From positions 310,001 through 374,000 of the forward strand of contig NZ_LIYH01000003.1 of the NCBI RefSeq assembly GCF_001905885.1: a stretch of 64,000 nt of DNA, in the 5' to 3' direction. The translations under genes were made by a program, and so were the position numbers. Below, piece after piece: positions 16,800 through 27,787 of this stretch. Under the pieces are notes generated by a model. That model was not told the DNA's origin, did not search any database, and worked only from the letters and a program-made list of their open reading frames with translations. This stretch comes from Streptomyces sp. CB03234 (GTDB lineage Bacteria > Actinomycetota > Actinomycetes > Streptomycetales > Streptomycetaceae). Position 1 is the stretch's first letter, and each line of letters opens with the position of its first letter.

Positions 16800-18056
16800 T
16801 CAGCGGCGCCGCGCCACCACCTTGAGCGGGGCTCGGAAGGACAGCAGCCCGAGCATCGGCGCTCGCTCGTCCTCGACGAGAACGGCGTCCGGCAGCAGTC
16901 GGGCCAGCGTGCGCAGTGCCACGGCCGCTTCGGTGCGGGCCAGGGACGCGCCGGGACAGCGGTGCCGTCCCGCGCCGAAGGACAGGTGGTGACGGATGTT
17001 CTGCCGGTACGGGAGCAGTCGTTCCGGTTCGTCGAACATGTCCGGGTCCGAACCCGTCCCCATCAGCATCAGCAGGAGCTGCGCCCCCGCCGGCAGCCGT
17101 GTGCCGGACAGTTCCACCTCATGCGCGGTGACCCTGCGCCAGGTGGTGACCGGCGGCTCACGGCGCAGTATCTCCTCCACCCACGCGTAAATGAAGCGGT
17201 CGTCCGTGGCGGCTCGCGCCCAGGCGTCGGAGTCGGCCAGGGTGTGGCGGAGTACGGTCGAGATCAGCTGTCCGGTGGTGGCCTGGGCGGCGATGAAGAC
17301 GAAGAAGCACACGGCCACGATGGTCGGGGTGTCCAGCGGCTCGCCGTCCGGCAGCTGGTGCCCGCGCAGCGCCCCGATCAGCCCGTCCGCCCCGGCGGCA
17401 CCGTCCACCAGGTCCGTCAGCCATGTGTAGAAGTCCGCGACCTGCTGGGCCAGGTGGGCCTGCCGGTCGGCCGGCGGCCGCCCGTAGAAGAGCTCCAGCG
17501 CGGCGTCGCTCCATGTCACGAGTGCGGCCGTCGGCACGTCCTCCAGCCCGAGCACCCGCGTCATCACCCGGCACGGCAGAGGCCGCGCGTACTGCGCCGT
17601 CACGTCGCAGAGGTGCCCACGTACGAACTGGTCCCGCAGCGCGGACGCCAGTTCCCGCGCGGTCTCCTCCACCAGTGGCACGGCCGAAGCCACACGCTCG
17701 GCATTGAAGAACCGCGTGACCAGGCGGCGGAGGCCGGCATGGCTGGGACCGCCGTTGTTGGCGAGAGCGGGCGGCAGCGTGAAGCCGGCCCGGGCGAGCG
17801 CGCGCAGGGCGGAGACCGGCAGCGGGTCGACGGCGTGCTGTGCGTTGTCCGGCACGAACGCGACGGGGTCCAGCAGCACCCGCCGCACATCCGCGTACCG
17901 GCTGATCAGCCATAGACCGGTTCCGGGATCGAAATGGACCGGCGCGGCGCGGCGCAGGGAGGCCAGCGTGGGGTGGGGGTCCTGCACGAATCGGGTGTCG
18001 AAGAGGTCCGGGCATGGCGTCGGCGCGGGCTCCGGACCTGCTGATGTGCTCGCCAT
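16800..18056 (-). CDS. Cytochrome P450
   Basis: A 418-residue soluble bacterial P450, a heme-thiolate monooxygenase. The heme-binding loop FGAGRHRCPGASLAR is intact with ligand Cys367. The K-helix ExxR is EILR (295-298). The I-helix reads AAQATT (256-261), where typical P450s have AGxE/DTT; both the Gly and the acidic residue are replaced while the Thr pair is kept, which may alter proton delivery. The length is normal. ATG 18056 is chosen over the upstream in-frame ATG at 18098 because AGAAGAGG lies just before it. No ferredoxin gene is adjacent. The substrate is unknown; secondary-metabolite tailoring or xenobiotic oxidation are both plausible. Confidence 0.92.
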   Translation of the reverse strand: MASTSAGPEPAPTPCPDLFDTRFVQDPHPTLASLRRAAPVHFDPGTGLWLISRYADVRRVLLDPVAFVPDNAQHAVDPLPVSALRALARAGFTLPPALANNGGPSHAGLRRLVTRFFNAERVASAVPLVEETARELASALRDQFVRGHLCDVTAQYARPLPCRVMTRVLGLEDVPTAALVTWSDAALELFYGRPPADRQAHLAQQVADFYTWLTDLVDGAAGADGLIGALRGHQLPDGEPLDTPTIVAVCFFVFIAAQATTGQLISTVLRHTLADSDAWARAATDDRFIYAWVEEILRREPPVTTWRRVTAHEVELSGTRLPAGAQLLLMLMGTGSDPDMFDEPERLLPYRQNIRHHLSFGAGRHRCPGASLARTEAAVALRTLARLLPDAVLVEDERAPMLGLLSFRAPLKVVARRR

Positions 18057-18202
18057 ACCTCTTCTCTCGTCGAACGGCGGCCTTCGGGCGATGGGCACCC
18101 GAGCGTCGAGTATCGCCCGGTGGGAGGGACGACGACGCGGTGGGGCTCCGGGCGGGGGCGGACGGCCCTCCGCTACATCCCGTTTCGCCGCACATATGGC
18201 GA

Positions 18203-18242
18203 GGTGCCCCGCATCCGTGCTTGCGCACGAGCGCGGGGCACC
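18203..18242 (-). terminator. Hairpin downstream of the xdh operon
   Basis: GGTGCCCCGC (18203-18212) pairs with GCGGGGCACC (18233-18242). The loop contains a second stem CGTGC-TTGC-GCACG. It lies about 20 bases beyond the xdhC stop on the minus strand. Confidence 0.6.
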
Positions 18243-18263
18243 CCTGCCGATCCGGTGAGAGAG

Positions 18264-19074
18264 TCAGTCCCCCTCGGTTTCGAAGGTGCGCAGCAGATCG
18301 GCAGCGACGCTCACCGCGATGGTCGCGGGTTCCTTGCCGGTGATGTCGGCCAGCCCGATCGGGGTCTTGATCCGGTCGATGGTGGCCTCGTCGTGTCCGC
18401 CCTCGGTGGCCAGGCGCTTGCGGAACCGTACCCACTTGGCCGCCGACCCGATCAGTCCGATGGAGCCGAGATGGGTGGTGCGCAGGGCGGCGTCGCACAG
18501 AGCGGCGTCCTCGGCGTGATCATGGGTCATGATCAGGACGTGGGTGCCGCGCGGCAACTCCTCCAGCACCTCCTCGGGCAGCAGTGGCGTGTGATGCACG
18601 TGCACCTGCGCCACCGCGTCCGCCAGCACGTCGAGCCGCTCCTTGGTGAGCAGGTCGGAGCGGCTGTCGATCAGGTGGAGGTCGAGGTCCTGACGGGCCA
18701 GGACGCGCGCCAGTTCCAGCCCGACGTGCCCGACGCCGAAGATCGCCACCGCCCGTACCACCGGCAGCGGTTCGAGCAGCACCGCGACCGTGCCGCCGCA
18801 GCACTGCACGCCATGCTGGTTGGTCACTTTGTCGTTCAGGGCGAAATCCATCAGCTCCGGCTCGGGCGTGGACGCGGCGATCATCTCCCGGGCCCGGTCG
18901 ATGGAGACGGCCTCGACATTGCCGCCTCCGATCGAGCCCCAGGTCTCGGTCTGCCCCACCACGAGTTTCGCACCGGCGTCGCGAGGGGCGTGGCCGCGCA
19001 CGGCCGCGACGGTCACCAGCACGCCGGGCTCCCGGCGTGCTCGCAACCGTGCGACCGCGGCGACCCACGTCATG

Positions 19075-19082
<8 letters not shown>
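18264..19082 (-). CDS. xdhC: XdhC family molybdenum cofactor insertion protein
   Basis: 272 residues with the XdhC/CoxI architecture. The N-terminal XdhC domain has VTVAAVRGHAPRDAGAKLVVG and GSIGGGNVEA. A Rossmann-like C-terminal domain has VAIFGVGHVGLELARVLA and LIMTHDHAEDAAL. XdhC binds and sulfurates the molybdenum cofactor and delivers it to the large xanthine dehydrogenase subunit. It is the last gene of the operon, and its start overlaps the xdhB end by 8 bases. QCCGG carries the conserved Cys region reported for cofactor binding. Confidence 0.92.
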
Positions 19083-21488
<2,406 letters not shown>

Positions 21489-21492
<4 letters not shown>

Positions 21493-22964
21493 GACGACAC
21501 CGCCTCGGTGGTCTGTGCGTGCAGCTTCAGCAGGCTCTGCCCGAGCATCGCCGAACGGTAGAGGGAGCTGGCGCGATGATCGTCCATCGGCGTGCCCTCA
21601 CCCCGCAGCACCCGGGCCGCGGCCTCGACGGTCTCGGCCGACCACGGCTTGCCCTCCAGGGCGGCCTCGGTGGCGAGGGCGCGGATCGGGGTGGCGGCCA
21701 CGCCGCCCAGGCCGATGCGTGCCTTGCGGACGGTCCCGTCCTCGATGTCGAGCGCGAAAGCGACGGCCACGCTGGAGATGTCGTCGAAGCGCCGCTTGGC
21801 GATCTTGTGGAAGGCCGTGACCGGCGACAGCGGCAGCGGGACGCGCACCGCGCGGATCAGCTCGCCGGGTCGGCGCACGCTCTGCCGGTAGCCGGTGAAG
21901 TACTCCGCCAGCGGGACCTCGCGCTCACCGTCGGCGTCGGCGAGCACCAGCGACGCCTCGAGCGCGAGCAGCACCGGCGGGCTGTCACCGATGGGCGAGC
22001 CGGTGCCCAGGTTGCCGCCGAGGGTCGCACCGTTGCGGATGAGCCGGGACGCGAACTGCGGGAACAGCTCCGCCAGCAGCGGGACGTCGCCGTCGAGGCG
22101 GCGTTCGATCTCGGTGAGCGTCAGCGCCGCGCCGATCTCGATGACGTCGGACTCGACGCGCAGCTCCCGCAGTTCGGGCAGCCGGTCGATGGCGACCACG
22201 CAATCCGCCCGGCGGGAGCGGATGTTGACCTCGACGCCATAGTCGGTGGAGCCGGCGACCACCACCGCGTCGGGCCGCTCGCGCAGCAGCTCCAGCGTCT
22301 CGGCCAGGGTGTTCTTCCGCAGGAACGTGCTGTCGTCCTGGGTGTACTCGGTGGCCACCGGCGCCGGCGGGGACTGCTCGCGACGCTGCGCCAGCGGGTC
22401 GTCGTCGGTGGGCTCGCCGACGGCGAACGCGGCGTCGCGAATGGGGCGGTAACCCGTGCAGCGGCACAGGTTTCCGCTCAGCGCGTGCAGATCGAAACCG
22501 TTCGGACCGTGCTCGGCGTCGGCGGTGTCGGCCGGGTCCGCGTCCCCGTGCCCGTGCGCACAGCGGTCGGGCCGGTAGTACTCCGCGGCCATGCTGCAGA
22601 CGAATCCCGGCGTGCAGTAACCGCACTGGGAGCCGCCGCGGACCGCCATCTCCTCCTGCACCGGGTGCAGGGTGGGCGGCGTGCCGGGTTCGCCGACGGT
22701 GGCGAGACCCTCGGAGGTGACGATCTCCTGTCCGTCGAGCGCCGCGACCGGGACCAGGCAGGCGTTGACCGCCACCCAGTCGGTGGGCTTGTTCACCCCG
22801 GGGCGGGCCACCAGGACCGAACAGGCGCCGCACTCGCCCTCGGCGCAGCCCTCCTTGGTGCCGGTGAGGCCACGCTCCCGCAGGAAATCCAGCACTGTGG
22901 TGTGGGGCGCAGCCGGTGAGATCGGTGCTTCTTTCCCGTTGACCGTGATCCGCGCCGCTACCAT
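21489..22964 (-). CDS. xdhA: Xanthine dehydrogenase iron-sulfur/FAD subunit XdhA
   Basis: 491 residues combining the small and medium subunits. A plant-type 2Fe-2S domain (CAEGECGACSVLVA) comes first, then an alpha-helical 2Fe-2S domain (QCGYCTPGFVCS and CRCTGYR), a FAD-binding domain (ATLGGNLGTGSPIGDSPP) and the CO-dehydrogenase flavoprotein C-terminal domain (AFHKIAKRRFDDIS). It passes electrons from the Mo site in XdhB to NAD+. An Asp/His/Ala-rich insertion lies between the two FeS motifs (GHGDADPADTADAEHGP). ATG 22964 is the family-like start; an upstream frame to 23066 is not. First gene of xdhABC. Confidence 0.94.
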
Positions 22965-23320
22965 GACAGGCCTGCATTTCGGTGCGTGATCGGTCGATTC
23001 ATCATGTTCGCCAATTTCAGGCAGCTTTCTGTGTTCAGACGCGCCACGTAAGAGCAGCGGGCGCAAAACGGCATGCGGCAGCGGCGTGCCGGGAAATGGT
23101 GACGGGAAACCTGGAATGTGCCACGGAGGGGCACATCAGAACGGCGTAATCAGCAGCCGTGCGCGATTCGACCCGGAATCCAGACCGTGCACTGGGCAAG
23201 GCGACCAAGATCAGAGCTCGTGTACATCCGCCGGTCGCCTCCTTCCGGTCATTATGGGTCGACGTCTACCGCAAATTAGTGGCTGCGGGCCGCCGAGGTC
23301 AAGAGGTGGGCCGCGCTCTT
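22965..23320. other. Intergenic region upstream of xdhABC, downstream of the GlxA-type regulator
   Basis: 356 bases. No supported gene. It must hold the xdhABC promoter. Around 23100-23280 it is less GC-rich than the flanks, consistent with regulatory DNA. I could not pick out a convincing operator or hexamer pair. Confidence 0.4.
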
Positions 23321-24334
23321 TCAGCCGGCGTCGGCCCGGAAGCGACGCCGGTACTCCGTCGGTGTCGTGTCGAGTTTCCGGCGGAACGCGCGGATGAGGG
23401 TGTCGGTCGTGCCGAAGCCGCAGGTGGACGCGATCCGGTCGAGGGTGGCGTCGGTGGTTTCCAGCTGGTTGCGCGCCCTCTCGACGCGGGCGGACTCGAT
23501 GTACGCGGCCGGGGTCATGCCGAGTTCGGCCTTGAAGACGCGGGCGAGCTGCCTCTCACCGACGTGGGCGTACGCAGCGATGTCGGCGAGGGTGAGCCGC
23601 CGGCCGATGTTGCGGGCGATGTAGTGACGTACGTCCTCCACGCGCCGCGTCAGGGAGACGGGCTCCAGGGGGACGCTGAACTGGCTCTGACCGCTCGGCC
23701 GCTTCAGGTACATCACCAGCTGGCGGGCGACGCGCAGCGCGGTGGTCTCGCCGAAGTCCTCGGCGACCAGGGCGAGGGACAGGTCCAGGCAGGCGCTGAT
23801 GCCGGCGCCGGTCCACACGTCGCCTTCCCGGATGAAGATCGGGTCGGCGTCGACCTCGACCGCCGGATGCTCGGCGGCGAGCTGCTGTGCGGTCGACCAG
23901 TGGGTGGTGGCGCGCTTGCCGTCGAGCAGGCCGGCGGCGGCGAGGATGTGTGCTCCGACGCAGACGGAGGTGACCCTGCGTGTCCTGGTGGCGAGGGTCT
24001 TCACCCAGCCGACCACGGCCGGGTCGGTGAGGGCGCGTACGCGGCGCTCGCTGTCGACCTCGACCGAGCCGGGCACCAGCAGGGTGTCGATGCTCCTCGT
24101 GGACGCCTCGCGGAAGGTGAGGTCCGGAAGGACGCGCACCCCGGCGGAGGTGGTGACCGGGTCCAGCGTCTCGGCGGCGAGTACGACGTGATAGCCGGTG
24201 GCGTCGGACGTCTCGCGCTGCACCAGGGAGAACACCTCCGGGGGCCCGGTGACGTCCAGCAGGTCGACCCCGTCGAAGAGGACGATCACGATCAGTCGTT
24301 CGACGGTGCCCGTGGGGCCCTCAGCGATGTCCAT
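23321..24334 (-). CDS. GlxA family transcriptional regulator (DJ-1/PfpI domain plus AraC HTH)
   Basis: 337 residues. N-terminal DJ-1/PfpI glutamine-amidotransferase-like domain (~10-185): IVIVLFDGVDLLDVTGPPEVF, and VTSVCVGAHILAAAGLLDGK, where the C-V-G-A region is the nucleophile-elbow position. C-terminal AraC double HTH (~225-330): LTLADIAAYAHVGERQLARVF, and IASTCGFGTTDTLIRAFRRK ending TPTEYRRRF. Such proteins bind DNA and are thought to sense small metabolites with the degenerate enzyme domain. It is divergent from a cysteine hydrolase gene across 132 bases, making that gene its most likely target. Confidence 0.9.
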   Translation of the reverse strand: MDIAEGPTGTVERLIVIVLFDGVDLLDVTGPPEVFSLVQRETSDATGYHVVLAAETLDPVTTSAGVRVLPDLTFREASTRSIDTLLVPGSVEVDSERRVRALTDPAVVGWVKTLATRTRRVTSVCVGAHILAAAGLLDGKRATTHWSTAQQLAAEHPAVEVDADPIFIREGDVWTGAGISACLDLSLALVAEDFGETTALRVARQLVMYLKRPSGQSQFSVPLEPVSLTRRVEDVRHYIARNIGRRLTLADIAAYAHVGERQLARVFKAELGMTPAAYIESARVERARNQLETTDATLDRIASTCGFGTTDTLIRAFRRKLDTTPTEYRRRFRADAG

Positions 24335-24466
24335 ATCTGCATGTTAGATGCCATTGTTGACATGGACGGGCCGGATTAGCGTCGTTCCTGCCGCAGCGAC
24401 CGCACGCCGGTGCGGGCTGCGAAGCACCCGGCACCACACCCGACACACACCTGAGGTGGTACTTCC

Positions 24467-25057
24467 ATGGCATCGACGACGCTGCGCGCACTCAACGGCT
24501 TCGACGACACGCCCGCGTCCCTCGCCGACGCGACCCTGATCATGATCGATTACCAGAACACCTATGTGCGGGGCGTGATGGAGCTGGAGGGCTGGCAGGC
24601 CGCGCTCGACTCGGCCGCCGCGCTGCTGCGGAGGGCTCGGGCGGCCGGTACGAAGGTGGTCCATGTCGTCAACGACGGCGGCGAGGGCACTCCGTACGAC
24701 ATCCGTACGGAGATCGGCCGGATCCACCCGAGCGTGGCGCCGGTCGCGGGCGAGCCGGTCGTCGTCAAGAAGACCCCGAACGCGTTCCTCGACACCGACC
24801 TCGGCGAGCACGTCGACGCCGCCGGCACCAAGGACGTCGTCGTCGCGGGGTTCATGACGCACATGTGCGTGGCGTTCACCGCGCAGGGTGCCTTCCTGCG
24901 CGGTAACCGGCCCACGGTGGTCGCCGACGCCTGCGCGACGCGGGCGTTGCGGTCCGCGGACACCGACCTGCCCGCCTCCCAGATCCATCACAGCGCTCTC
25001 GCGACGATCGCCGACCTCTACGGGGTCGTCGTGCCGTCCGCGGAGTCACTGACCTGA
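24467..25057 (+). CDS. Isochorismatase-like cysteine hydrolase
   Basis: A 196-residue member of the isochorismatase/nicotinamidase fold. The Asp-Lys-Cys triad is visible: Asp in LIMIDYQNTYV, Lys in VVKKTPNAFLDTDLG, and Cys in AGFMTHMCVAFTAQGAFLRG, with the cis-peptide context normal for the family. The substrate is not predictable; relatives hydrolyse nicotinamide, carbamoylsarcosine or isochorismate. Start ATG 24467 follows GAGGTGG. It is divergent from the GlxA-type regulator, a frequent pairing. Its 3' end overlaps the convergent TetR gene by 12 bases. Confidence 0.88.
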   Translation: MASTTLRALNGFDDTPASLADATLIMIDYQNTYVRGVMELEGWQAALDSAAALLRRARAAGTKVVHVVNDGGEGTPYDIRTEIGRIHPSVAPVAGEPVVVKKTPNAFLDTDLGEHVDAAGTKDVVVAGFMTHMCVAFTAQGAFLRGNRPTVVADACATRALRSADTDLPASQIHHSALATIADLYGVVVPSAESLT

Positions 25058-25744
25058 GCGTGAGGGTTCCGGCACGCGGACCGCGTAGTGGGCGAGCGCG
25101 GGTTCGAGGAGGTCGAACGCGCGGGTGGTCTCCTCCGTGAGGACGGCGGCGATGTCCGGGTTGTCGCGTCCGGCCAGGGTGAGTTCCTGGATGCGCTGGA
25201 AGAGCGTGCGGTGCACGGCGGCGAGCAGGGCCGCGGCCGTGCGGGCGGTGATGTCGTCGGCGGGAGCACCGGTGGCCTCGGCGAGGGCGTGGGCGAGAGC
25301 CGCCTCGCGCCGGTCGTGCAGGGCGCGCAGGCAGGCCGAGAGGGTGGGGCTGTCGGCGATCATCCGGGAGAACTCGGGCCCGGCGAATCCGGCGACGGGA
25401 TCCTGCGCCGTGACGGCGGCCTGAAAGGCGAGGCGGAGCGCGGTGAGGGCCGACTGGCCGGGCCGCCGGTCGGCGACGGTGCGCGCGAGACCGGCGACGA
25501 ACTCCTCCTGGTGGTCCAGGGCCAGGTCCTCCTTGCGCGGGAAGTAGTTCGTCACCGTCTTCTTGGCGACGCGGGCGGCAGCGGCGATCTCGGCGATCGT
25601 CGTGCGCTCGAAGCCCTGCTGGAGGAAGAGCCTGGTCGCGTGGTCGGAGATCAGCTGCCGGGTCTCCCGCTTCTTGGACTCGCGAAGGCCCAGTCCGTCG
25701 GCGGGTGCGTCGGCGCCGTGCCCCGTGTTCATCTCGGTATCCAT
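25046..25744 (-). CDS. TetR family transcriptional regulator
   Basis: 232 residues. N-terminal HTH (~20-65): RQLISDHATRLFLQQGFERT, then TIAEIAAAARVAKKTVTNYF, followed by FPRKEDL; the Y-F after the recognition helix is typical of TetR. A C-terminal alpha-helical ligand-binding domain of ~160 residues follows. It is divergent from a small frame and a glyoxalase-like gene, and a strong palindrome lies over the promoter of those genes (25801-25823). It probably represses them and perhaps itself. Confidence 0.9.
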   Translation of the reverse strand: MDTEMNTGHGADAPADGLGLRESKKRETRQLISDHATRLFLQQGFERTTIAEIAAAARVAKKTVTNYFPRKEDLALDHQEEFVAGLARTVADRRPGQSALTALRLAFQAAVTAQDPVAGFAGPEFSRMIADSPTLSACLRALHDRREAALAHALAEATGAPADDITARTAAALLAAVHRTLFQRIQELTLAGRDNPDIAAVLTEETTRAFDLLEPALAHYAVRVPEPSRSGQ

Positions 25745-25775
25745 GACGGAATCTTACCTCCGTAGCAAATTTATG

Positions 25776-25823
25776 TTGACACCCCCGGGAGGCCGTGGCT
25801 AAAGTTACGTCCATCGTAAGTTT
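25776..25823 (+). promoter_or_regulatory. Promoter with overlapping TetR-type palindromic operator
   Basis: TTGACA (25776-25781), an 18-base spacer, then TAAAGT (25800-25805) make a good housekeeping-type promoter reading rightward. An inverted repeat overlaps the -10 box: AAA-n-TTACG, 5 bases, CGTAA-n-TTT (25801-25823). The size and symmetry fit a TetR operator, and the divergent gene encodes a TetR protein. Confidence 0.75.
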
Positions 25824-25843
25824 GCCTCGAAGGGAAGAAGTGC

Positions 25844-26011
25844 ATGCGACCCACGCCCCTCGCCGCACGGACCGAACAGACCACACAGACCGGCCGGCTC
25901 ACCGCTGCTCGCCCCGGACGCGACACCCGGTCCCCGGCGCCGCGCGGCTCCGCCGCCGTGCGCGCCGTGCCGCGGCGCGGGCTCAACGCCCCGCGCCGCC
26001 GCTCCTTCTGA
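25844..26011 (+). CDS. Small Arg/Pro-rich 55-residue frame upstream of the glyoxalase-like gene
   Basis: An ATG preceded by AAGGGAAGAAG and just downstream of the palindrome-controlled promoter opens a 55-residue frame ending at TGA 26011. Composition is Arg, Pro, Ala and Thr with no membrane segment and no family I recognise. It could be a leader peptide, a small protein or chance. The support is position and ribosome binding site only. Confidence 0.35.
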   Translation: MRPTPLAARTEQTTQTGRLTAARPGRDTRSPAPRGSAAVRAVPRRGLNAPRRRSF

Positions 26012-26102
26012 CGCCCGGCCGTCCGCGCCACCGCCCACCGGCGCCACCAGCGCCCGTCCTCTCGTACACCCACCCATCGCCCGTGCCGGCAAGGAGCCCA
26101 CC

Positions 26103-26492
26103 GTGCAGATCTCCACCTCCACCCTCTCCCTCACCGTCGACGACGTCGCCGCGTCGCACGCGTTCTTCACCACGCACCTCGGCTACCAGGAGGTAGCCGC
26201 CGCCGACGGCTTCGCCTCGCTCACCCGGGAGGACGCGGCGGTCGACATCGTCCTGCTGCGCCGGGGCATCGAGGTCCTGCCGGCCGACCAGCGCGACCGG
26301 CGCGCCTCCGGGATCATCCTCGCCTTCACCGTCACCGGGCTGGACGACGAGGAGAAGCGCCTGCAGGCCGAGGGCGTCGACATCACCATGCCGCTGCGCG
26401 AGGAGCCCTGGGGGGAGCGCCTGTTCCAGGTCACCGACCCCAACGGCGTGATCATCCAGTTCGTCGAATGGGTCACCCCGGCCGACGCCTGA
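26103..26492 (+). CDS. VOC family (glyoxalase/bleomycin resistance/dioxygenase fold) protein
   Basis: A 129-residue single VOC domain made of two beta-alpha-beta3 modules: STLSLTVDDVAASHAFFTTH in the first, and a final strand set ending LFQVTDPNGVIIQFVEW, with the usual DPNG turn and a terminal metal-site Glu. Members bind metals or sequester drugs; no specific activity can be assigned. Start is GTG 26103 behind AAGGAG. Probably controlled by the divergent TetR repressor through the palindrome at 25801. It ends 9 bases from a convergent PucR-type regulator. Confidence 0.85.
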   Translation: MQISTSTLSLTVDDVAASHAFFTTHLGYQEVAAADGFASLTREDAAVDIVLLRRGIEVLPADQRDRRASGIILAFTVTGLDDEEKRLQAEGVDITMPLREEPWGERLFQVTDPNGVIIQFVEWVTPADA

Positions 26493-26501
26493 ACGCCTTC
26501 G

Positions 26502-27650
26502 TCAGTCGGCGTGTTCCAGAGGACGGGCGGGCCAGTCACGGGCGGGCCAGTCGAGGAGACGGGCGCCCAGCGTCGCGGTGTGGAGGGTGTAGCGCTGGTC
26601 GGGGTCGGCCGGGTCGTAGCCGGTGAGCCGGCGCACGCGGGCGAGCCGGTAGCCGACCGCCCGGACGCTCAGCCCGAGCCGGTGGGCCGTCGTGGTAGTG
26701 ACGCGGCCGGCGGCGAAGTAGGCGGTGAGCGCGGCCGGCAGGGGCCGGGGGCCGCCACGGGCGCGCTCCGGGCCGCCGAGCACGGTGGCGACGAGGCCGG
26801 TGATGGCCGCGCGGTCCCTGCCCAGTACCTGGAAGACCAGCAGTCCGGAGGCGTCCACCAGCGGGCCGGCCAGGTCGAGGCGGTCGGCGAGGTCCAGGGT
26901 GGAGCGGGCCTCCTGGTAGCGGCGGACGATGCCGCCGGCACCCAGCCGGGGACGGCTGACGGCTGACGGCTGACGGCTGACGGCGATGCGGTGTCCGGCG
27001 GCCCCGGCTTCGCGTACGTACGCGGCGTACCGTCTCGGGACGTCGGCCTCGGCGGCCGGTGAGACGCAGACCAGCAGGGAGTCCTTGGTGGTGATGAGGA
27101 CGTCACGCACGCCGAAGGCCGCCGCCATGCCGTCCTCGACGTAGTGGGTGGCCGCGTCCCCGGCGCGGAAGGGGGCCGCCGCGCGGGCCACGGCGACCCG
27201 GTGCCGCCCGGCCAGGCGCAGCACGAAGCGGTCGGCCCGCTCCACGAGCCGGCCGAGGTCGGTGCGCCCGTCGCGCAGGTCGTCGACGCACTCGCGCCGT
27301 ACCGCCTCCTCCCGCCGTACGGCGGCCCCATACCCCGTCTCGTAGCCCTCGGTGAGCGCCACGGTCACATCGCGGACCGCCTGGAGGAGGGCCGGCGGCT
27401 CGCTTCCGCCGGCCTCCGCGGGCCAGGACCGGCAGGCGGCGGCGAGCCACTCGCCGACCAGCGTGTGCAGGGCCACGCCCCGTGCGGCGGCCGCGGCCGC
27501 CAGGTTGCGGAGGGCCGCGAGTTCGTCCGTGCGGGGCCTGCGCCCCTGGGCCTTCGCGCAGCTCAGCAGGTCGAGGCAGCTGCCCGTGACGGGGGCGGGT
27601 ACGGGCGAGGGCGCGGGAGCAGGCGCGGGTACGGGCGCGGTAGCGGCCAT
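26502..27650 (-). CDS. PucR/CdaR-type helix-turn-helix transcriptional regulator
   Basis: 382 residues. The C-terminal PucR HTH (~330-375) is clear: YFAAGRVTTTTAHRLGLSVR followed by AVGYRLARVRRLTGYDPADPD. The middle holds a GGDEF-like degenerate domain, as in CdaR family regulators. The N-terminus is a Pro/Ala repeat (PAPAPAPSP). An in-frame 21-base expansion of a GACGGCT heptamer array inserts QPSAVSR into a conserved stretch (IAVSR...PRLGAGGI). ATG 27650 follows AAGGGA and is preferred over ATG 27689. It is divergent from nhaA, a possible target. Confidence 0.82.
   Translation of the reverse strand: MAATAPVPAPAPAPSPVPAPVTGSCLDLLSCAKAQGRRPRTDELAALRNLAAAAAARGVALHTLVGEWLAAACRSWPAEAGGSEPPALLQAVRDVTVALTEGYETGYGAAVRREEAVRRECVDDLRDGRTDLGRLVERADRFVLRLAGRHRVAVARAAAPFRAGDAATHYVEDGMAAAFGVRDVLITTKDSLLVCVSPAAEADVPRRYAAYVREAGAAGHRIAVSRQPSAVSRPRLGAGGIVRRYQEARSTLDLADRLDLAGPLVDASGLLVFQVLGRDRAAITGLVATVLGGPERARGGPRPLPAALTAYFAAGRVTTTTAHRLGLSVRAVGYRLARVRRLTGYDPADPDQRYTLHTATLGARLLDWPARDWPARPLEHAD
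26951..26984. repeat. Heptamer tandem repeat GACGGCT x4.9 inside the PucR-type gene
   Basis: Four complete GACGGCT copies and a six-base partial copy. Three copies equal 21 bases, so the present number keeps the frame; gain or loss of a single copy would break it. Confidence 0.9.
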
Positions 27651-27787
27651 GGGCGTTCCCTTCACGGCGTCGGACGCCCCTGGATCCATCTTGCCGACGT
27701 CCGGAAAGGAAGGCCGTCCGAGATGGCGGGCGACACCACCGGCCGGACGGCGTCCACCCCCGGTGGCGCGGGTACTGGCAAGGGCCC

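Noticed and set aside
27723..27787. A short frame (MAGDTTGRTASTPGG...) between the PucR-type gene and nhaA
   Set aside because: It runs out of frame into nhaA with shadow-like sequence. The nhaA start at 27788 explains the region.
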